Below are positions 58,121 through 64,000 of a stretch of DNA of 64,000 nt, in pieces. Both the position numbers and the translations under genes were made by a program. The notes beneath the pieces were generated by a model. The model had not been told where the DNA came from. It saw only the letters and a list, made by a program, of their open reading frames with translations, and searched no databases. Source of the stretch: Balaenoptera acutorostrata (lineage: Eukaryota > Chordata > Mammalia > Artiodactyla > Balaenopteridae); contig NC_080082.1 in assembly GCF_949987535.1 (NCBI RefSeq), forward strand, positions 31,904,011 through 31,968,010. The letters run 5' to 3'. Position 1 is the stretch's first letter. Every line of letters starts with the position of its first letter.

Positions 58121-59425
58121 TCCATAAAGACTTTAGTATGTTTCTTTATAAGACTTTTATTTTAAAAAGAGCAATAGATATGGTTGTTTTAAATGCTTAT
58201 TTAGATGGCTTTTTATTTTTAAAGTTAGCAATCAAATATTGGTCCCCTCAAAAAATTGTTTTGGAAATATTACTGGTCCATGAAATCCCCAAATCTGGGA
58301 ATCACTACTGAATTCTGCTGCTGGAAAGACCCTCCTAAGCTTTAGCTGGGATACGGTTGCAACCATGCCTCAGAAGCCTTCAAAATGTAGCTGACCTCGG
58401 TTTTCTGAGACTGCAAGCTGATACAATTTTGGGAGTCTCTTTAAGATAAATAATACAAAATCAGGAATACAAAATAGCATTTGAAAGTGAATATACTTTC
58501 AGTATGAGAAAAGAACTCACTACAAATTACAAGTCAAAAAGCTGACACCACAAACATCACGGAATCCAGAAAAATAACATAATGTTTTCATTAATGAACT
58601 GATTGAACCACCCCGTCACATTTTCCTCCTTATATTCTTTGTCTGCATACACTTTGATTGCCTCTCCATATGACAAAGATATTATAATATCATGTTCAAT
58701 AGACAGAACACAAGATAATTCAGTTTCTCCTCTAGGATGATTGTTGGAAATTTATGTTTTGTTATTGATGGTGGGTGACTTTACACACGGATAGACTTGC
58801 TGTTTGTAGGACTGCTTTGGGTTTGTGCCTTTGTCTGATAAACTGTTTCTGGAGATTGCATCAACAAAGGTACATTTATGTACCTTTATGTAGTCTCTGT
58901 ACTCTTGAATATATTCCCGATGGGAGAGAAGTTCTGTTGTGATCAGGTGTCAATGAGAACTAAACTTCTGCTTATGAGTTTACACATCAGATGTTGGGAG
59001 AATTGTCTAAAGACTAGCTTCTGGTTCTGTATATCTCACACTTTGTTAAATTCTTCACAGAGTTCCAGACCTGGACTCCATAGGACATATTCATATTCCC
59101 ATTGGACCTCCAGCCATGCATCTTTGGGTCACAGTTCTGGGTGGTGAGCTGCAGGAACCATTCCTACACAGGGACAGCTAGTCATGAAAGTGACTGTGAT
59201 TCACATAAATATATCTCAGTAACCCCCATCTAAGTGTATCCCCAAGATAATTTCCTCTTATCCAGCTCCTCCAAATACCTGCAGCCTCTCTAAAGACCCA
59301 GCACAGAGGGAAATGCAATGGACAAGTCAGAATGGAAAGAGACAATAGTCTTAACTGATTGTGGCTAAAATATCTTACTTTTTCATGTTATACCAAAACC
59401 TATGACTTTCTGAGTACATTAACTT
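58121..59425. other. No gene or clear repeat recognised
   Basis: AT-rich single-copy-looking sequence. An 89-codon frame at 58878-59147 has no motif. Confidence 0.4.
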
Positions 59426-60120
59426 CAGTAAGTTTGACTCTGCCCTTGACTGCCTCTCTGATCTCACCTCCCACAACTTTCCTCCCCCATCATTCGTTCT
59501 CTTCCAGGCACATTGACCTGCTTCTTGCTCCTCAAGTATGCCAGGAGCTCTCTGCCTCAGGGCCTTTGCACTTGCTGTTCGTTCTGCCTTGAACACTTTT
59601 CTCAGATATCCACACTTGGCTTACATCCTCACTTCCTTCGGCTTTCTGCTCATATGCCAGCTTCTCACCATTCTATATAAAATAAGACTTCTAGGAAATG
59701 CAGAGTCCCCAAGTCTAATGAGATACCAAGGACAGACTCAAGGATTCCTAAGACCCCAGCATCTAAACAGGAGCATGTCAATTCCACCAGCTCCTTCAGT
59801 TAGTTTCAAGCTGACAGAAGATAACTTTTCTTGGGATGACACTGTAATCTATGCATGATTTTCAATAAATGTTTTCTAGATTGCCAATAAAAAATTAAAA
59901 ATAAAAGAGCACTCCTACCCTCTGCACCTTACTTTATTTTTTCATGGTATCACCACCCCTGACATAAGCATATATTTACTCATTTGTCTATTGTATTGTC
60001 TCTTTTTTATTAGAATTTAAGGTCTAAGAGCAGGGATTTTTTTGTTGTTCACTACTGTGTCCCAGCACTTAGATTTGTCCCAAGTAATTGCTCAATAAAT
60101 ATTTATTGAATAAATGAAGT
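59426..60120 (+). repeat. L2 3' region interrupted by a foreign segment
   Basis: 'cctcagggcctttgcacttg' and 'ctttctgctcatatgccagc' on the left; 'gcatatatttactcatttgt' and 'gctcaataaatatttattga' on the right. The middle (about 59675-59895) is not L2. Confidence 0.72.
59675..59897 (+). pseudogene. Possible retrocopy of an mRNA 3' end inside L2
   Basis: The + frame reads a protein-like tail ending SFKLTEDNFSWDDTVIYA, then TGA, AATAAA 8 bases later, a second 'caataaa' and an A-rich tail 'aattaaaaataaaa'. Flanking 'aaaataag' and 'aaaataaaag' may be target-site remnants. A processed pseudogene tail or an unrecognised SINE would both fit. Source gene not recognised. Confidence 0.35.
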
Positions 60121-60584
60121 ACAACTGGAAATCACTGAAGACTTTTACACAGGAGAAACGTGATGCTTTCCTGGGTCTGCCAAAAGAAATTAATCTCTCA
60201 CTTACGTTTCTCCCCAAACATCTTTTTCTATAATATTCCTTGAATTATAATCACCCGTCAGTCTAGTTTTCTCTACTAGATTATAGAGGACAGGGAGTAT
60301 GTCTGATTCATCAACAGACCTCTACCACATGTATTTCAGAATTAATGTTGGCAGAATTAAATGGAATCTACTTTGCACGAGAATTCTTGAACTGGCTGTG
60401 TTTGGTTTTCTCAACTAACTAGATTATAAGCTGAGGAGGGGAAATTTCCCTGGCCATTTATATCCTCTCAGCATCTCTTAGCAACCAATACATTGTGCTT
60501 CTTAAATAGGGTTCAACCTCTGTGTTTCTGCCTATATAATTTCTGTACTTAGTGTCTCCCAGGTCTCCATTATAATGGATTCCT
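60121..60584. other. No gene recognised; L2-like words
   Basis: 60190-60370 has weak L2 3'-region similarity ('agattatagaggacagggag'). Nothing else is assigned. Confidence 0.35.
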
Positions 60585-61235
60585 AAGCAAAATTCCTGTA
60601 TCTATTAGGATACTTTCAGTTTCTATTAATCAAAACCCAATTAAAAGCAGCTTAAACAAGTAAAAGTTGGCAAAAGGATTAGTGGTAGGTTGGCTTCAGG
60701 AATGTGCCTTAACTACATCTTTCAGCTCTGCCATTCCAGTTTGTCTCATGGTCACAAGATGGCTGCAGTGGTTCTGAGTATCACATTCTCAAACAGTGAT
60801 ATCCAGAGGCAGGAGAAGGAACTCTTCCTTCTCAGACATCTCTTAAATGAAAGGAAAACCTTCCCCTGGAGCTCTGCAAGGCATTTCCCTTCAATTCTCA
60901 CTGGCTAGAATTGCAACACATGTCCTTGCCTAAACCAATTGGATTAGGGAAATGGAATTGTTTTGATTGGCTAATGTCAATGGAGATTCACTTCCCCTGG
61001 GATGGTGGAGGGGCTCTGTCTTCAGTGCAGGGCCACACAGAAGGTTGGTACTCTAACAGCCAGGAAGAAGGGGGAGAGGATGGAAGAATGGATTTGGGTT
61101 AGCACCAAGAGTGTCTGCCTCAGCTTCTACATGCTAGTCCCACAACCTGGCTTAGTTCAAAGCCCTGAAAAATTGGAGGTCTATAGATATCTCTTCCCAC
61201 CCAAAAACTAGGGTCACGCTACTTTTCCAAATCAA
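60585..61235 (+). repeat. Unclassified ancient repeat
   Basis: 'caaaacccaattaaaagcag', 'gtcacaagatggctgcagtg', 'aaaccaattggattagggaa' and 'ttttgattggctaatgtc' recur as a set in mammalian genomes (LTR or LINE type not settled). Short frames inside it are not supported as genes. Confidence 0.45.
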
Positions 61236-61324
61236 TCTCCTAAATAAAAAATGAACTGAACTAAACACCAAGCTTATGACTTATTTAGAAACAAACCCAG
61301 GGCAACTATCAATTAATTTGAATT

Positions 61325-61441
61325 AACACTGAGCATCGAGCAAGTTTCTTCATCTCTCTGTGCCTCAGTTTCCTCATCTCTGAGATGAGGATAGTAACGG
61401 TACCTAACTTATGGGGTTGATGTAAAGATTAAATCAATTAT
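61325..61441 (+). repeat. MIR SINE fragment
   Basis: 'cttcatctctctgtgcctca', 'gtttcctcatctctgagatg' and 'gtacctaacttatggggttg'. The Tigger-like element begins at its end. Confidence 0.82.
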
Positions 61442-61443
61442 TA

Positions 61444-62393
61444 TGCAGTCAATTCTCATTACTGGTAGATTCTGTATTTGCAAATTTGCCTACTCACTAA
61501 ATTTATTTGTAACCTCAATGTCAGTACTTGTGGCAATTTTGTGGTCATTCACGGACACGCAGGAAGAAAATTTAAGTTGCTCAAAGTACATGTTCCCAGG
61601 AGAGGTTGGACAAGGCAACTCTGCCTTCTTGTTTCAGCTCTCATATTGTAAACAAGGGTTCTTTTCACGGTCTGTTTAGTCCCTTTTTTTTTTTTTTTTT
61701 AGCATTTTTGTTCTTTTTTAAAAAAATTAATTAATTTATTTATTTATGGCTGTGTTGGGTCTTCGTTTCCGTGCGAGGGCTTTCTCTAGTTGCGGCAAGC
61801 GGAGGCCACTCTTCATCGCGGTGCGCGGGCCTCTCACTATCACGGCCTCTCTTGTTGCGGAGCACAGGCTCCAGACGCGCTGGCTCAGTAATTGTGGCTC
61901 ACGGGCCCAGTTGCTCCGCGGCATGTGGGATCTTCCCAGACCAGGGCTCGAACCCATGTCCTCTGCATTGGCAGGCAGACTCTCAATCACTGTGCCACTA
62001 GGGAAGCCCTGTTCTTTTTATTTGGTGATTTCACTGATTAAAATGGCCCTCAGGCATGGTGCTGAAGTCCAGTGTTCCTGAGCACGGGGAGACTGTGACG
62101 TCCTTTATGGAGAAATTACATGTGTTAGATAAGCTTCATTCAGCCATGAGCTACAGTGCGGCTGGCTGTGAGCTCAATGTAAATGATTGAACAATATATG
62201 TTAAATAAGGTGTTTTTAAACACAAACATACATAAAACAAGGTTTTATATCGATCAATGGACAAAAATGTGACCAGAGGCTCACAGGAAACTAACCCTGT
62301 ATTTCCCCTAAGAGCCGTGGCTTGGAATTCATTAATTCAGTGTTTGTAGGGCCTTTATAGAACATGACTACCATGAATAACGAGGATCAACCA
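61444..62393 (+). mobile_element. Non-autonomous Tigger-like (TcMar) DNA transposon with transposase relic, split by a SINE
   Basis: Ends 'cagtcaattctcattac' and 'aataacgaggatcaac' are inverted and flanked by TA on both sides (61442-61443 and 62394-62395). An ATG at 62043 opens MALRHGAEVQ, and the stretch DKLHSAMSYSAAGCELNVN near 62127-62183 looks like the pogo/CENP-B-type helix-turn-helix start, then stops. Same family as the minus copy at 6.2 kb. Not functional. Confidence 0.78.
61708..62020 (-). repeat. Long CHR-type SINE inside the Tigger-like element
   Basis: Minus copy ending 'gccactagggaagccc', flanked by 'ttgttcttttt' and 'tgttcttttta'. Confidence 0.88.
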
Positions 62394-62489
62394 TATTTAA
62401 ATTGTTGAGGATAGCTTCTGTCATGTAGCAAAAACTATATAATTGTTAGTTTTAATGTTAACCAATATAATAATAATATTCTCTAAACT

Positions 62490-62650
62490 AGAGCAGGAAT
62501 TCCCTGGCAGTCCAGTGGTTAGGACTCTGCGCTTTCACTGTCGAGGGCCTGGGTTTGATCCCTGGTTGGGGAATTAAGATCCCAAAAGCCATGTGCCATG
62601 GCCAAAAAACCATCAAACAAACAAACAAACCACCCGCCCCCCCAAAAAAC
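62490..62650 (+). repeat. Short CHR-type SINE
   Basis: 'ggaattccctggcagtccag' to 'catggccaaaaaa', (CAAA)n and a short C-run. Flanks 'ctagagca' and 'ctagaaca' are similar. Confidence 0.87.
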
Positions 62651-63299
62651 CCTAGAACAATATTAGAACCTTAGAATATTCTCTGAAGTAAATGTGAACT
62701 GAGTCTATATTTCATTCCATTTAATTTATGTCCCTGTCAAGGTAAATAAATAAACACAAAACAACCACACACACAGCTGGCTCCACAGCCAGAGAGCTGG
62801 GAGCGGAAGGATTCAATGTCACTCAAAGCCCACAAGGGTGACGACAGCGAAGCCACAAGGGACTCGAGGCAAGAGGCATTAAACTTCAGAAGCTGCAGAA
62901 TTCCAGTTCCATAGCATGACCACCCATGAAGGAGGGAGAGCACAGTCTCCACTAACAGGACCCCTTGGCTCAGGTCAGTATGTCCCAGCCCCAGCTGAGA
63001 ACAGAGGAACTCAGGCCCCAGCATTTGCTGAAGGAGGGTTGCAGGGCTCGCTCCAGCCACATCTGAGAGCAGTATTTGTAGGCATTCAGAAGCATCCGCT
63101 CAATCTCATTCTTTTCCTTGAGAGTCTGGGTAGGGGGACTTGGAATTGAAGTTCTATTTGAATTTCGCCTTTATGAGTAATGGAAAGGGTAGAAGAAATT
63201 CCTAGCTGGGCTTTGGGGGAAAGGAGTGGATGATTCCATTACCTATACTCTTAGCTTTTAATATTACTGTGACACAACAGTTTCAAATCTATGTATAGA
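62651..63299. other. No gene or clear repeat recognised
   Basis: A 107-codon minus frame (62737-63060) is open but shows no domain or promoter context and is probably chance. Confidence 0.35.
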
Positions 63300-63600
63300 G
63301 CAGCCTATTCAAAGCCATTTAGAATATAGTGTAACAATGCCAAAATAATTTCAGTGTAAGTCTTTGATCTCCTCATTATAATGCCATTACCATACCATTA
63401 TTAGCTAAGATTACAGTGACAAATCAATTTTAATTGAAGTCTTTGGAGATGCCATTTATAATGCTATTATCATGTGAATTTGCAATGGAAAAGTTACTTG
63501 AGTAAGCTTGTTGAAACAGAGCTATAATGCCACTATAATGGAAAATTTTGATGGCAAAATTATCCCAAGTCTATAGGGACTGGTGATTATCATATAAAAA
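63300..63600. promoter_or_regulatory. Candidate conserved non-coding tract with a thrice-repeated 12-mer
   Basis: ataatgccatta (63378-63389), ataatgctatta (63458-63469) and ataatgccacta (63524-63535) occur in the same direction, 80 and 66 bases apart, in non-repetitive AT-rich sequence that also has 'caattttaattga'. This suggests clustered sites for one AT-rich-binding factor; inferred. Confidence 0.35.
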
Positions 63601-63704
63601 ATAGACCATGAAAAAGATGCCCCCCGAACCCCCAAGTAGTAAATCATGCTATGGATAGTATCTACGGATCAAAGAATATCTTTCTCATTGAATGAGTTCA
63701 TAAA

Positions 63705-63850
63705 AATCATAGAATCCTGAAGCGGATAAAAGGCTCTCATTTTACAGATGAGAAACCAGACACAAAGGGAGGAGGTGTGACTTGCCCAAGGCCATGCAGT
63801 GAGTGCCAGACCCTGGACTTAACCCCAGGTTCTCTGACTCTTAAGTCTTC
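63705..63850 (-). repeat. MIR SINE
   Basis: 'cattttacagatgagaaacc', 'gacttgcccaaggccatgca' and 'aaccccaggttctctgactc' in reversed MIR order. Confidence 0.85.
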
Positions 63851-64000
63851 AGGTCTTTGACTCCTTGACAAAACTTCAGTGGCCCTGACTCTACAATGTC
63901 TTTTAAGAACAGGACTCCAGAAAAACAGACAGATGGTAAGATAAGCATCAGATCTAGCCTCTGGTTAGGCTAGAACCAGAGGAAAATTTCCAGATTGTGG

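Noticed and set aside
62737..63060. A 107-codon minus-strand frame
   Set aside because: No domain, splice or poly(A) context; expected by chance in a window this long.

Overview
This is vertebrate nuclear DNA, almost certainly from a cetacean (whale or dolphin). The main evidence is the repeat content. I count 22 tRNA-derived SINEs of the cetartiodactyl CHR type, with left ends reading 'cttccctggtggcgcagtgg' or 'ttccctggcagtccagtgg' and tails of (AATAA)n. L1 tails of artiodactyl/cetacean type and ordinary mammalian fossils (MIR, L2, MER5A-like, Tigger-like, MaLR-like LTRs) are also present. I see no ruminant Bov-tA or BovB sequence. Nothing bacterial or phage-like is present. Family names come from recall of consensus sequences, not from a database search.

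The window is gene-poor. The only coding unit I support with some confidence is a 52-codon ORF on the + strand at 16400-16558. It encodes a small acidic protein with an N-terminal MGC lipidation signal. A splice-acceptor-like site lies just before the ATG, and about 1 kb of 3' UTR ends at an AATAAA near 17524. A CpG-rich block at about 8150-8700 is the only promoter-like island and could serve this gene, but no connecting exon is visible.

Layout. 1-8.1 kb: SINEs, L1 ends, MIRs, a Tigger-like element inside L2, and a 57-codon coding-like fragment of unknown origin. 8.15-8.7 kb: CpG island. 9.1-15.9 kb: old repeats, including an L1 split by an LTR and again by a SINE, plus a G-run/alternating purine-pyrimidine cluster at 9.8 kb. 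15.9-17.5 kb: the small gene. 18.6-29.3 kb: L2, probable ERV remains (21.2-22.8 kb), SINEs and AT-rich DNA. 29.3-35.6 kb: L2, an LTR joined to a tRNA-Glu-like relic, and MER5A split by a SINE. 36-42 kb: mostly single-copy, AT-rich sequence. 42.6-46.9 kb: dense LTR region, including an ERV 3' LTR with its polypurine tract inserted in a MIR. 47-55 kb: sparse repeats with conserved-looking AT-rich tracts. 55-64 kb: L1, hAT-like, L2 and Tigger-like elements, a possible retrocopy fragment, and a block with three copies of a 12-mer near the right end.

I see no operon, CRISPR array, rRNA or intact multi-exon gene. The most useful signals are the small lipidated protein, the ERV and tRNA junctions, a perfect 17-bp inverted repeat, and candidate conserved non-coding blocks. 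I did not find a convincing new biological system.
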